Shown in pieces: positions 34,879 to 44,094 of a DNA stretch of 64,000 nucleotides (within the stretch, counting starts at the first letter, position 1; each line of letters begins with the position of its first letter). The notes beneath the pieces are model-generated. The model was not told where the DNA came from. It was given only the letters and a program-made list of their open reading frames with translations, and did no database searches. The translations under genes were made by a program, and so were the position numbers. This DNA comes from Atlantibacter subterraneus (GTDB lineage: Bacteria; Pseudomonadota; Gammaproteobacteria; Enterobacterales; Enterobacteriaceae), in assembly GCF_027853245.1 (NCBI RefSeq), contig NZ_JAPTZM010000003.1; one strand, 5' to 3'.

Positions 34879-36321
34879 TTATTCAACCGTCAGGATACGG
34901 GTGGTGTTGGTGCTGCCGATGGTGCCCATCACGTCGCCCTGGGTCACGATCACCAGGTCGCCGGAGACCAGGTAACCTTTGTCGCGCAGCAGGGTAACCG
35001 CGTCGTGCGCTGCCGCCACGCCTTCGTTTTCGCTGTCGAAGTACACCGGGGTTACGCCGCGGTACAGCGCCGTCAGGTTCAGGGTGTGCTCATGACGGGA
35101 CATGGCGAAAATCGGCAGGCCGGAGCTGATACGCGAGGTCATCAGCGCGGTACGGCCAGATTCGGTCATGGTCAGGATCGCGGTCACGCCTTTCAGGTGG
35201 TTCGCCGCGTACATGGCGGACATGGCGATGGCTTCTTCGACATTATCGAACTGCACATCGAGACGGTGCTTGGAGACGTTTATGCTCGGGATCTTTTCTG
35301 CGCCGAGGCACACGCGCGCCATGGCCGCGACGGTTTCCGCCGGGTACTGGCCTGCAGCGGTTTCCGCAGACAGCATCACTGCATCGGTGCCGTCCAGCAC
35401 GGCGTTCGCCACGTCCATCACTTCCGCACGGGTCGGCATTGGGTTAGTGATCATCGACTCCATCATCTGGGTCGCCGTGATCACCGCGCGGTTCAACTTG
35501 CGGGCGCGGCGGATCAGGGTTTTCTGGATACCCACCAGCTCCGGGTCGCCGATTTCAACGCCGAGGTCGCCACGGGCAACCATGACCACGTCAGAGGCGT
35601 TGATGATGTCGTCCATCGCGTCCAGATCGCATACTGCTTCGGCACGTTCCACTTTGGCGACGATCTTGGCGTTACAGCCCGCGTCACGCGCCAGGCGGCG
35701 CGCATAGTTCAGGTCTTCGCCGCAGCGCGGGAAGGAAACCGCCAGGTAATCCACGCCGATTTGCGCGGCGGTGAGGATATCGGCTTTGTCTTTTTCGGTC
35801 AGCGCTTCTGCCGACAGGCCGCCGCCGAGTTTGTTAATACCCTTATTGTTGGACAGCGGGCCGCCCACGGTCACTTCGGTAAACACTTTCATGCCCTGGA
35901 CTTCCAGGACTTTCAACTGCACGCGGCCGTCGTCAAGCAGCAGGATGTCGCCCGGCACCACGTCAGCGGGCAGGCCTTTGTAGTCGATACCGACTTTTTC
36001 TTTATCGCCTTCACCTTTACCCAGGTTGGCGTCGAGCAGGAATTTGTCGCCGATATTAAGGAATACTTTGCCTTCTTTGAAGGTCGATACCCGTATTTTC
36101 GGGCCCTGGAGGTCACCCAGGATGGCGACGTGACGACCCAGTTTGGCCGCGATCTCGCGGACTTTGTCTGCACGTAATTTGTGGTCTTCAGGAGTGCCGT
36201 GGGAGAAATTCATTCGTACAACGTTAGCGCCTGCGGTAATAACCTTTTCCAGATTATTATCACGATCCGTTGCCGGGCCTAACGTGGTAACGATTTTGGT
36301 TCTGCGAAGCCGTCTGGACAT
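34879..36321 (-). CDS. pykA: pyruvate kinase II
   Basis: PykA converts phosphoenolpyruvate and ADP to pyruvate and ATP in glycolysis; this isozyme is AMP-activated in E. coli. The 480 residues match E. coli PykA almost throughout, from MSRRLRRTKIVTTLGPATD to the C-terminal TNTTRILTVE. The active-site region is visible in VMVARGDLGVEIG and ITATQMMESMI. The start at 36321 restores the E. coli N-terminus; 27 further in-frame codons upstream are not part of the family. It lies next to hexR, the regulator of the glucose catabolic genes that follow. Confidence 0.97.
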   Translation of the reverse strand: MSRRLRRTKIVTTLGPATDRDNNLEKVITAGANVVRMNFSHGTPEDHKLRADKVREIAAKLGRHVAILGDLQGPKIRVSTFKEGKVFLNIGDKFLLDANLGKGEGDKEKVGIDYKGLPADVVPGDILLLDDGRVQLKVLEVQGMKVFTEVTVGGPLSNNKGINKLGGGLSAEALTEKDKADILTAAQIGVDYLAVSFPRCGEDLNYARRLARDAGCNAKIVAKVERAEAVCDLDAMDDIINASDVVMVARGDLGVEIGDPELVGIQKTLIRRARKLNRAVITATQMMESMITNPMPTRAEVMDVANAVLDGTDAVMLSAETAAGQYPAETVAAMARVCLGAEKIPSINVSKHRLDVQFDNVEEAIAMSAMYAANHLKGVTAILTMTESGRTALMTSRISSGLPIFAMSRHEHTLNLTALYRGVTPVYFDSENEGVAAAHDAVTLLRDKGYLVSGDLVIVTQGDVMGTIGSTNTTRILTVE

Positions 36322-36451
36322 GTAATACTCCGTTGACTGAAACAACTTTGGTGTTGCGTGAACATAAACTCGGCTGGCGGGCACGCCAGGTGGCGCAGCC
36401 AAAACCCTAACCGAATGGTTTTATAAGTACAGCTTTCTAATCTCAATAACG

Positions 36452-37318
36452 CTATTTATTGTCAGGAACTTTCAGTTCCTTATCAAACCGCGATTCTTTC
36501 AACGCTTCCTTGACTCGCTTCAAGTTATCCCTGAATTTCGCCCCTCGTCGCAACGTGAAACCGGTTGCAAGCACGTCAATCAGCGTGAGCTGGGCTAAAC
36601 GGGACACCATCGGCATGTAAATATCGGTATCTTCTGGAACATCCAGCAATAATGCAAGTGTCGCTTCCCGGGCCAGCGGCGTGCCGGCGGAGGTAATCGC
36701 TAAAACCATGGCATCGTTTTCACGGGCCAGCTGCGCCAGTTCCACCAGATTTTTAGTGCGACCGGTATGAGAAATCAGCACCACTACATCGTCAGCGCTA
36801 CAATTCATACAGCTCATGCGCTGTACCACGATGTCATCGGAATAAATCACCGGCACGTTGAAGCGAAAAAATTTGTTCATGGCGTCGTGAGCCACCGCCG
36901 CCGACGAGCCGAGCCCGAAAAAGGCGATGCGTTTTGCCTGGGTGAGCAGATCCACGGCGCGATTGACCGCGTTCATATCCAGTGATTGCCGCACGTGGTC
37001 GAGGCTCGCCATTGCCGATTCGAAGATTTTACCGGTGTAAGCTTCGACGCTATCGTCTTCATCCACGTTGCGGTTTACGTACGGGGTGCCGTTGGCCAGG
37101 CTTTGCGCCAGATGGAGTTTGAAATCGGGGAAACCTTTGGTATCAAGGCTACGGCAAAAACGGTTGACCGTCGGCTCGCTGACGCCAGCGGTGTTTGCCA
37201 GACGGGCGATACTGAGGTGAATGGCCCGTGAGGGAGAGGTGAGGATCACTTCAGCGACTTTGCGTTCAGATTTGCTTAATTGTTCCAGTTGCGACTGGAT
37301 TTTTTCCAGCATATTCAT
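36452..37318 (-). CDS. hexR: transcriptional regulator HexR
   Basis: HexR is an RpiR-family repressor that senses 2-keto-3-deoxy-6-phosphogluconate and controls zwf, edd-eda and other carbon genes. The 288 residues contain an N-terminal helix-turn-helix (VAEVILTSPSRAIHLSIARLANTAGVSEPTVNRFCRS). A SIS sugar-phosphate-binding domain follows (IAFFGLGSSAAVAHDA, VVLISHTGRTKN). It is divergent from zwf. Confidence 0.96.
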   Translation of the reverse strand: MNMLEKIQSQLEQLSKSERKVAEVILTSPSRAIHLSIARLANTAGVSEPTVNRFCRSLDTKGFPDFKLHLAQSLANGTPYVNRNVDEDDSVEAYTGKIFESAMASLDHVRQSLDMNAVNRAVDLLTQAKRIAFFGLGSSAAVAHDAMNKFFRFNVPVIYSDDIVVQRMSCMNCSADDVVVLISHTGRTKNLVELAQLARENDAMVLAITSAGTPLAREATLALLLDVPEDTDIYMPMVSRLAQLTLIDVLATGFTLRRGAKFRDNLKRVKEALKESRFDKELKVPDNK

Positions 37319-37605
37319 GATTTATCATTAACTCATGGAAAAAAGCGATTTCTAAAAGTGATGAAACCGGAAAGCGAATTAGCAAGAATATACGCCTGAG
37401 CCGTCACGTGAAGAGACAAATGACCAAAAATGTCGTTGTTTTTTTTCATATCTTGATCCGTGTCTGATTTTGTTAAGCGGTTTCATTGTGTAAAAACAGG
37501 CCGGGATGCGGGCACCATACGGAAAAAGTCCTGCTCCACATCCCGGTATAGTGACGTCATTACCGCAAAGGTTTCAGAAACCGGTTAAAAGAAGTAGAGT
37601 GCGGT

Positions 37606-37620
37606 GTAAGAAAATTACAG
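37606..37620 (+). promoter_or_regulatory. HexR-like operator in the zwf leader
   Basis: TGTAAGAAAATTACA differs from the inverted-repeat HexR consensus (TGTAATTAAATTACA) at two central positions. It lies 45 nt before the zwf ATG and downstream of the likely promoter, where binding would block transcription. Confidence 0.7.
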
Positions 37621-37664
37621 ATAACCTGGCTCAGAACCAGGATCATTCAAACGAGGAGAATGAC

Positions 37665-39140
37665 ATGGCGGTAACGCAAACAGCCCAGGCATGTGACCTG
37701 GTCATTTTCGGCGCAAAAGGCGATCTGGCGCGTCGGAAACTGCTGCCTTCCCTGTACCAGTTGGAAAAAGCAGGCCAAATCCATCCAGACACCCGCATTC
37801 TTGGGGTTGGCCGCGCGGAGTGGGATAAAGAAACCTACACCGGTATCGTTCGTGAAGCGTTAGAAACCTTCATGAAAGAGAAGATTAACGAAGGGCTGTG
37901 GGACAAACTCAGCAGCCGCCTCGATTTCTGCAATCTTGACGTCAACGATACTGCCGCGTTCACCCGCCTCGGCAAACTGCTTGACCAGAAAAACCGCGTC
38001 ACCATCAACTATTTCGCCATGCCGCCAAGCACCTTTGGCGCCATCTGCAAGGGGCTGGGCGAGGCCAAACTCAACGCCAAACCGGCGCGCGTAGTGATGG
38101 AAAAACCGCTCGGCACCTCGCTGGAAACGTCCCGTGAAATCAACGACCAGGTAGGTGAGTACTTTGAAGAGTGCCAGGTGTACCGCATCGACCACTATCT
38201 GGGCAAAGAGACGGTACTGAACCTGCTGGCGCTGCGCTTCGCTAACTCCCTGTTCGCCAATAACTGGGATAACCGCACCATCGACCACGTGGAAATCACC
38301 GTGGCGGAAGAGGTGGGCATTGAAGGGCGCTGGGGTTACTTCGACCAGGCAGGCCAGATGCGCGATATGATCCAGAACCACCTGCTGCAAATCCTGTGCA
38401 TGATCGCGATGTCGCCGCCGTCCGACCTTACCGCTGACCATATCCGCGATGAAAAAGTTAAAGTGCTGCAATCCCTGCGCCGCATCGACCGCAGCAATGT
38501 GCGCGAAAAAACCGTGCGCGGCCAGTACACCGCGGGCTTTGCCCAGGGGCAGAAAGTGCCGGGCTATCTGGAGGAAGAGGGCGCGAACAAGTCCAGCAGC
38601 ACCGAGACCTTCGTGGCTATCCGCGTCGATATCGACAACTGGCGCTGGGCGGGCGTGCCGTTCTATCTGCGTACCGGCAAGCGTCTGCCGACCAAATGTT
38701 CTGAAGTGGTGGTGTACTTTAAAAATCCGGCGCTGAACCTGTTTAAAGACTCCTGGCAGGACCTGCCGCAGAACAAGCTGACCATCCGTCTGCAACCGGA
38801 TGAGGGCGTGGATATCCAGATCCTCAATAAAGTGCCAGGCCTGGATCACAAGCACAACCTGCAAACCACCAAGCTGGACCTGAGCTACTCCGAGACCTTT
38901 AACGAGTCGCATCTGGCGGACGCCTACGAGCGCCTGCTGCTGGAAACCATGCGCGGTATCCAGGCGCTGTTCGTGCGTCGCGATGAAGTGGAAGAGGCGT
39001 GGAAGTGGGTCGATTCCATTACTGAAGCCTGGGCGGCGGATAACGACGCGCCGAAACCGTATCAGGCGGGCACCTGGGGCCCGGTTGCCTCAGTCGCGAT
39101 GATCACCCGCGATGGCCGTTCATGGAACGAGTTTGAATAA
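37665..39140 (+). CDS. zwf: glucose-6-phosphate 1-dehydrogenase
   Basis: Zwf oxidises glucose-6-phosphate to 6-phosphogluconolactone with NADP, feeding the pentose phosphate and Entner-Doudoroff routes. The 491 residues equal E. coli Zwf. The nucleotide-binding motif is IFGAKGDLARRKLLPSLYQL, and the active-site block is YRIDHYLGKE. AACGAGGAGAATGAC precedes the ATG. In-frame codons further upstream cover the HexR-like site and promoter region and are not coding. edd and eda follow on the same strand after a terminator. Confidence 0.97.
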   Translation: MAVTQTAQACDLVIFGAKGDLARRKLLPSLYQLEKAGQIHPDTRILGVGRAEWDKETYTGIVREALETFMKEKINEGLWDKLSSRLDFCNLDVNDTAAFTRLGKLLDQKNRVTINYFAMPPSTFGAICKGLGEAKLNAKPARVVMEKPLGTSLETSREINDQVGEYFEECQVYRIDHYLGKETVLNLLALRFANSLFANNWDNRTIDHVEITVAEEVGIEGRWGYFDQAGQMRDMIQNHLLQILCMIAMSPPSDLTADHIRDEKVKVLQSLRRIDRSNVREKTVRGQYTAGFAQGQKVPGYLEEEGANKSSSTETFVAIRVDIDNWRWAGVPFYLRTGKRLPTKCSEVVVYFKNPALNLFKDSWQDLPQNKLTIRLQPDEGVDIQILNKVPGLDHKHNLQTTKLDLSYSETFNESHLADAYERLLLETMRGIQALFVRRDEVEEAWKWVDSITEAWAADNDAPKPYQAGTWGPVASVAMITRDGRSWNEFE

Positions 39141-39166
39141 CCGGGATCGCTTATCCTTAAGGGTTA

Positions 39167-39183
39167 TTTTACCGGTAACATGA
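39167..39183 (+). promoter_or_regulatory. GntR-like operator and promoter region of edd-eda
   Basis: TTTTACCGGTAACATGA resembles the GntR operator (ATGTTACCGGTAACAT). A -10-like TATACT follows at 39200-39205. In E. coli GntR represses edd-eda until gluconate is present, which fits. The zwf terminator hairpin (39218-39255) lies between this promoter-like element and edd, which is unusual. Confidence 0.6.
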
Positions 39184-39217
39184 TCTGAGGCAGTAGGTTT
39201 ATACTTTTTTGCATTTT

Positions 39218-39255
39218 AAAGCCCCGTGCGGATTCACCCGCGGGGCTTTTTTATT
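39218..39255 (+). terminator. terminator hairpin in the zwf-edd gap
   Basis: AAGCCCCG and CGGGGCTT form an 8-bp stem with a 14-nt loop, followed by TTTT-rich sequence. Confidence 0.75.
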
Positions 39256-39365
39256 TACACTGACTGAAACGATTATGCCCTTGCCAGGCCTGTGTCGCGT
39301 TAACCAACGGTAACGCGAAGGTAAATAAAACAGGCCCCCATGCAAATAAATTATGAGGACCTTTT

Positions 39366-41177
39366 ATGAATTCCGAAATGTTACGGGTAACAAATCGCAT
39401 TATTGCGCGCTCGAAAACCACCCGCGAAGCCTACCTTGCGCGCATTGAGGCGGCGAAGGCCAAAACCGTGCATCGCGCCGAACTGGCCTGCGGCAACCTG
39501 GCCCACGGTTTTGCCGCCTGCCAGCCGGAAGATAAAGCCGCGCTCAAAAGCATGCTGCGTAATAATATCGGTATCATAACCTCCTATAACGACATGCTTT
39601 CCGCCCATCAGCCTTACGAAACCTACCCGGACCAAATCCGCAAAGCGCTGCATTCTGTGAATGCCGTTGGCCAGGTGGCAGGCGGCGTTCCGGCTATGTG
39701 TGATGGCGTAACGCAGGGGCAGGACGGCATGGAGCTTTCCCTGCTGAGCCGCGAAGTGATTGCCATGTCTGCTGCGGTGGGCCTGTCGCACAACATGTTC
39801 GACGGCGCGCTGTTCCTCGGCGTGTGCGATAAAATCGTCCCCGGGCTGGCGATGGCGGCGCTGTCTTTCGGTCACCTGCCGTCGGTGTTTGTGCCGTCAG
39901 GCCCGATGGCGAGCGGCCTGGCGAACAAAGAAAAAGTGCGCATTCGCCAGCTTTACGCCGAAGGTAAAGTGGACCGCATGGCGCTGCTGGAATCGGAAGC
40001 GGCGTCCTATCACGCGCCGGGTACCTGTACTTTCTACGGCACCGCCAACACCAACCAGATGGTGGTGGAATTTATGGGCATGCAGTTGCCGGGTTCCTCG
40101 TTCGTTCAGCCGGATGCGCCATTGCGTGAAGCGCTCACCGCCGCAGCGGCACGTCAGGTCACGCGCCTCACCGGCAACGGCAACAGCTGGATGCCGCTTG
40201 GCAAAATGATCGACGAAAAAGTGGTGGTTAACGGTATCGTCGCGCTGCTGGCGACCGGCGGCTCCACTAACCACACCATGCACCTGGTGGCGATGGCGCG
40301 CGCGGCGGGCATTATCATTAACTGGGATGACTTCTCCGATCTCTCCGCCGTAGTGCCGCTGCTGGCGCGTCTGTACCCTAACGGCCCGGCGGATATCAAC
40401 CACTTCCAGGCGGCGGGCGGCGTGCCGGTGCTGATGCGCGAACTGCTGAAAGGCGGCCTGCTGCATGAGGACGTAGAAACCGTGGTGGGTCACGGTCTGC
40501 ATCGCTACATCCTCGAACCCTGGCTGAACAACGGCGAACTGCAGTGGCGCGACGGCGCGGCGTCGTCGCTGGACAACGACGTCATCGCCAGCATCGACAA
40601 ACCGTTCTCCGCTCACGGCGGCACTAAAGTGCTGAGCGGCAATCTGGGCCGCGCGGTGATGAAAACCTCCGCCGTTCCGCAGGAATACCAGATTATTGAA
40701 GCGCCTGCCGTGGTGTTTGAAAGCCAGCATGACGTGGTTCCGGCGTTTGAAGCGGGCCTGCTGGATAAAGATTGCGTGGTGGTTGTACGCCATCAGGGGC
40801 CAAAAGCGAACGGGATGCCAGAATTACATAAACTTATGCCTCCGCTTGGTGTATTATTGGACCGCCGTTTCAAAATTGCGTTAGTGACCGATGGCCGCCT
40901 CTCCGGCGCGTCCGGCAAAGTGCCTTCCGCCATCCACGTCACCCCAGAAGCTTACGACGGCGGCTTGCTGGCGAAAGTACGCAACGGCGACCTGATTCGC
41001 GTAAACGGACAGACGGGCGAGTTAACGCTGTTAGTTGATGAGGCGGAACTGGCCCAACGCGCGCCGTTCCAGCCGGATCTTAGCCCGCAACGTGTGGGCA
41101 CCGGCCGTGAGATGTTCGGCGCGCTGCGCGAGAATTTGTCCGGCGCCGAGCAGGGCGCAACCTGTATTCGTTTTTAA
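39366..41177 (+). CDS. edd: 6-phosphogluconate dehydratase
   Basis: Edd converts 6-phosphogluconate to 2-keto-3-deoxy-6-phosphogluconate, the first Entner-Doudoroff step. It has 603 residues, the E. coli length, in the IlvD/Edd dehydratase family. The cluster ligands are expected at the conserved Cys in MCDGVTQGQDG, LGVCDKIVPG and PGTCTFYGTANTNQM. TATGAGGACC precedes the ATG. eda starts 39 nt after the stop, so the two form an operon. Confidence 0.97.
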   Translation: MNSEMLRVTNRIIARSKTTREAYLARIEAAKAKTVHRAELACGNLAHGFAACQPEDKAALKSMLRNNIGIITSYNDMLSAHQPYETYPDQIRKALHSVNAVGQVAGGVPAMCDGVTQGQDGMELSLLSREVIAMSAAVGLSHNMFDGALFLGVCDKIVPGLAMAALSFGHLPSVFVPSGPMASGLANKEKVRIRQLYAEGKVDRMALLESEAASYHAPGTCTFYGTANTNQMVVEFMGMQLPGSSFVQPDAPLREALTAAAARQVTRLTGNGNSWMPLGKMIDEKVVVNGIVALLATGGSTNHTMHLVAMARAAGIIINWDDFSDLSAVVPLLARLYPNGPADINHFQAAGGVPVLMRELLKGGLLHEDVETVVGHGLHRYILEPWLNNGELQWRDGAASSLDNDVIASIDKPFSAHGGTKVLSGNLGRAVMKTSAVPQEYQIIEAPAVVFESQHDVVPAFEAGLLDKDCVVVVRHQGPKANGMPELHKLMPPLGVLLDRRFKIALVTDGRLSGASGKVPSAIHVTPEAYDGGLLAKVRNGDLIRVNGQTGELTLLVDEAELAQRAPFQPDLSPQRVGTGREMFGALRENLSGAEQGATCIRF

Positions 41178-41216
41178 AGGCTTCACTGAATTCACTATGG
41201 CGAGAGAGATGCTCTG

Positions 41217-41858
41217 ATGAAAAGCTGGAAAACAAGTGCTGAACAGATCCTGAAATCCGGTCCGGTTGTACCGGTTATTGTGATTAATAAACTGGAACAT
41301 GCCGTACCGCTGGCGAAAGCGCTGATCGCAGGCGGCGTGCGCGTGCTGGAAGTGACCCTGCGTACCCCGTGCGCCATGGACGCTATCCGCGCTATCGCTA
41401 AAGAAGTGCCGGACGCGATCATCGGCGCGGGCACCGTCATCAACGCGGCCCAACTGGCAGAAGTGACCGAAGCGGGCGCGCAGTTCGCGATCAGCCCGGG
41501 TCTGACCGAGCCGTTGCTGAAAGCGGCAACTGAAGGTTCTATCCCGTTGATCCCGGGTATCAGCACCGTCTCAGAACTGATGCTGGGTATGGACTACGGC
41601 CTGAAAGAGTTCAAATTCTTCCCGGCGGAAGCCAACGGCGGCACCAAAGCGCTACAGGCGATTGCGGGCCCGTTCTCTCAGGTGCGTTTCTGCCCGACCG
41701 GCGGCATCACCCCGGCTAACTATCGCGATTATCTGGCACTGAAAAGCGTGCTGTGCATTGGCGGCTCCTGGCTGGTACCGGCGGACGCGATGGAAGCGGG
41801 CGACTGGGATCGCATTACCAAACTGGCGCGCGAAGCAGTAGAAGGCGCGCAGCAGTAA
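41217..41858 (+). CDS. eda: KHG/KDPG aldolase Eda
   Basis: Eda cleaves KDPG to pyruvate and glyceraldehyde-3-phosphate and also acts on 4-hydroxy-2-oxoglutarate. The 213 residues equal the E. coli enzyme, a class I TIM-barrel aldolase. The active-site Glu is in VLEVTLRTP, and the Schiff-base Lys is in LKEFKFFPAEANGG. It ends at a strong terminator shared with purT. Confidence 0.97.
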   Translation: MKSWKTSAEQILKSGPVVPVIVINKLEHAVPLAKALIAGGVRVLEVTLRTPCAMDAIRAIAKEVPDAIIGAGTVINAAQLAEVTEAGAQFAISPGLTEPLLKAATEGSIPLIPGISTVSELMLGMDYGLKEFKFFPAEANGGTKALQAIAGPFSQVRFCPTGGITPANYRDYLALKSVLCIGGSWLVPADAMEAGDWDRITKLAREAVEGAQQ

Positions 41859-41875
41859 TCGATAGACGTGAAGTG

Positions 41876-41905
41876 AAGGCAGGCGCAAGCCTGCCTTTTT
41901 TTGTT
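41876..41905. terminator. terminator between eda and purT
   Basis: GGCAGGC-GCAA-GCCTGCC is followed by TTTTTTTG, just after the eda stop and before the convergent purT stop. Confidence 0.85.
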
Positions 41906-43084
41906 TTAGCCTTTCACCTGCACCGCCGACGCCGCAGCTTTCGCGCGTTCGATAGCGGTTTCAATGTCTTCAGCGCAGGCCAGCGCCACACCCAGACGGC
42001 GCGTTCCCTGAATATCCGGCTTGCCGAATAACCGTACCTGCATCCCGGCGCCCACGGCGGCGTCAATATTGCTGAAACGCACGTTATCGCTGGTCAGCTG
42101 CGGCAGGATCACCGCCGATGCGGCGGGGCCGTATTGACGAATGCCGCCCACGGGCAAGCCTAAAAACGCGCGCACATGCAGGGCAAATTCTGACAGATCC
42201 TGGCTGATCAGCGTCACCATCCCGGTATCGTGCGGGCGCGGCGACACTTCGCTGAACACCACCTCATCGCCGCAGACAAACAGCTCAACCCCAAACAGGC
42301 CGTAGCCGCCCAGCGCCAGCACCACTTTTTCCGCGACCTGCCGGGCGCGCTGCAGCGCCAGCTCGCTCATCTGCTGCGGCTGCCAGGATTCGCGATAGTC
42401 GCCGTCTTGCTGGCGGTGGCCCACCGGAGCGCAGAAATGTACGCCGTCCACGGCGCTTACGGTCAGCAGGGTGATTTCGAAATCAAAATTGACCACGCCT
42501 TCGACAATCACTTTGCCCGCGCCAGCGCGGCCGCCCTGCTGGGCGTACTGCCAGGCGTCGGCCAACTGCTCGCGCTGGCGAATAAAGCTCTGGCCCTTGC
42601 CGGAGGAACTCATCACTGGCTTCACAATGCAGGGCAGGCCGATTTGTTCCACCGCCGCCAGGAAATCGCTTTCGCTGTCGGCAAAGCGATAGCTCGATGT
42701 CGGCAAACCCAGCTCTTCCGCCGCCAGACGGCGAATGCCTTCGCGGTTCATGGTGAGTTGGGTAGCGCGCGCGCAGGGCACTACGCGCTGGCCGTGCTGT
42801 TCCAGTTCAATCAGCGTGTCGGTCGCGATGGCTTCGATTTCCGGCACGATAAAGTCGGGTTTTTCCTGCTCGACCAGCGCCTTCAACGCCGCGCCGTCCA
42901 GCATGTTTATGGCGTAGCTGCGATGGGCGACGTGCATCGCCGGGGCGTCGGGATATCTGTCTACGGCAATCACTTCAATACCGAGCCTCTGGCATTCAAT
43001 CGCCACTTCCTTACCTAATTCCCCTGAGCCGAGCAGCATCACGCGGGTGGCTGCCGGACGAAGCGCGGTTCCTACTGTCAACAT
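41906..43084 (-). CDS. purT: formate-dependent GAR transformylase PurT
   Basis: PurT makes formylglycinamide ribonucleotide from GAR, formate and ATP in purine synthesis, an alternative to PurN. The 392 residues (as in E. coli) show the ATP-grasp fold. The N-terminal VMLLGSGELGKEVAIECQRLG strand and the CIVKPVMSSSGKGQS ATP-binding loop are clear. A PurR-like box lies about 40 bp upstream, and yebG is divergent. Confidence 0.96.
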   Translation of the reverse strand: MLTVGTALRPAATRVMLLGSGELGKEVAIECQRLGIEVIAVDRYPDAPAMHVAHRSYAINMLDGAALKALVEQEKPDFIVPEIEAIATDTLIELEQHGQRVVPCARATQLTMNREGIRRLAAEELGLPTSSYRFADSESDFLAAVEQIGLPCIVKPVMSSSGKGQSFIRQREQLADAWQYAQQGGRAGAGKVIVEGVVNFDFEITLLTVSAVDGVHFCAPVGHRQQDGDYRESWQPQQMSELALQRARQVAEKVVLALGGYGLFGVELFVCGDEVVFSEVSPRPHDTGMVTLISQDLSEFALHVRAFLGLPVGGIRQYGPAASAVILPQLTSDNVRFSNIDAAVGAGMQVRLFGKPDIQGTRRLGVALACAEDIETAIERAKAAASAVQVKG

Positions 43085-43123
43085 AACGAGATTCCTGCAC
43101 CAAAAAAGAGGCCGCCAGTATAT

Positions 43124-43139
43124 ACGAAAACGATTGCGC
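43124..43139 (-). promoter_or_regulatory. PurR-like operator of purT
   Basis: ACGAAAACGATTGCGC matches the PurR consensus ACGCAAACGTTTGCGT at 13 of 16 positions and lies in the purT promoter region. Confidence 0.7.
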
Positions 43140-43180
43140 AGGCAGGTGCGGCGTTTTGATTTTTCTTTTTAGCTCTGATA

Positions 43181-43200
43181 TACTGTATGCATATCCAGTT
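43181..43200 (+). promoter_or_regulatory. LexA (SOS) box of yebG
   Basis: TACTGTATGCATATCCAGTT fits the LexA consensus CTGT-N8-ACAG with one deviation in the right arm (CCAG). It lies 15 nt before yebG, which is a known SOS gene. Confidence 0.85.
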
Positions 43201-43214
43201 AAAGAGGCATCATG

Positions 43215-43532
43215 ATGGCTGTTGAAATTCACTACGTTGTGGTCAGGGAAGGGAAAGAGAAAATGTCTTTTGCCAACAAAAAAGAAGCCGACGCATACGA
43301 TAAGATGCTCGACTTAGCACAGACCCTTGAGTCCTGGCTGCAAAGTGCGCCGGTTAACCTTGAGGAAACCCAGCTTGAGCCGCTGTCGCTGTGGCTGGCT
43401 GAACACAAAGATACCCTCGCGCAGGTGCTGCGCACCGGGCAAATGCCGCAGGAAGGCGCGGCGGACGTAAAGCCAGACGCCGAACCGAAGGTGGAAGCGA
43501 TCGCCAGCGGGCGTAAACCTAAAGCAGCGTAA
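43215..43532 (+). CDS. yebG: DNA damage-inducible protein YebG
   Basis: This 105-residue cytosolic protein is about nine residues longer than E. coli YebG (96) because of its Lys/Ala/Pro-rich tail. The core (MAVEIHYVVVREGKEKMSF, KKEADAYDKMLD, LSLWLAEHKDTL) is clearly the same. It is SOS-induced and its function is unknown. The second of two adjacent ATGs reproduces the E. coli N-terminus. Confidence 0.9.
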   Translation: MAVEIHYVVVREGKEKMSFANKKEADAYDKMLDLAQTLESWLQSAPVNLEETQLEPLSLWLAEHKDTLAQVLRTGQMPQEGAADVKPDAEPKVEAIASGRKPKAA

Positions 43533-43637
43533 GCCCGTCGATTCAGCAGGGTTTTCACCCGCGCGTGCCGGATAATCCCTTGCGCTTCGGTTGTTTTGTA
43601 CCAGGCTTTCTGTGGTATTAACAACGGAGGGCATCTG

Positions 43638-43979
43638 ATGAAAAAAGGGCTACTGGCGCTTATCGCGCTATTTTCCGTGGGGCTGCATGCCGCGCCCCAG
43701 GAATCGCGCAGTGTGAAATTTACCGGCTGTGAAGGACTGGATGCCAAAGGCATTTCAGCCAGCGTGAAACGCGACTATCTCCAGAATCGTATTGCGCGCT
43801 GGGCGGACGATCAGGAAAAACTCGGCCAGGCCGATCCGGTCGCCTGGGTTAACCCGGAAGCCGTCAAAGGCGGTGATGATAAATGGACCGTCCCCCTGAC
43901 GGTGCGCGGCATGCGGGCCGACATTCATTACACCGTCCAGGTCGACTGCAAAAAACAGACGGCGGAATACCGTCCTTAA
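43638..43979 (+). CDS. yebF: secreted protein YebF
   Basis: This 113-residue protein (E. coli 118) has an N-terminal Sec signal ending in HAAPQ (about residue 20). E. coli YebF is notable for reaching the medium through porins after export to the periplasm. Conserved blocks are CEGLDAKGISASVKRDY, RIARWADDQEK, DPVAWV and DDKWTVPLTVRG. The two Cys (GCEGLD, VDCKKQ) form the known disulfide in the E. coli protein. The ATG at 43638 follows GGAGGGCATCTG. Confidence 0.9.
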   Translation: MKKGLLALIALFSVGLHAAPQESRSVKFTGCEGLDAKGISASVKRDYLQNRIARWADDQEKLGQADPVAWVNPEAVKGGDDKWTVPLTVRGMRADIHYTVQVDCKKQTAEYRP

Positions 43980-44094
43980 TTACGAGCAAGGGCATCGCCC
44001 TTGCCGATTATTTTCCTTTCCTTAGCCTGTCTCCACACTTCTTGACATCCCCTCGCTTACGCTGACAACACTGACTTTTACTGTGGGAGCGTAT

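Noticed and set aside
35005..36177. A 390-codon open frame on the plus strand
   Set aside because: It lies wholly inside pykA on the opposite strand; its His/Arg/Val-rich composition is that of an antisense shadow of a GC-rich gene.
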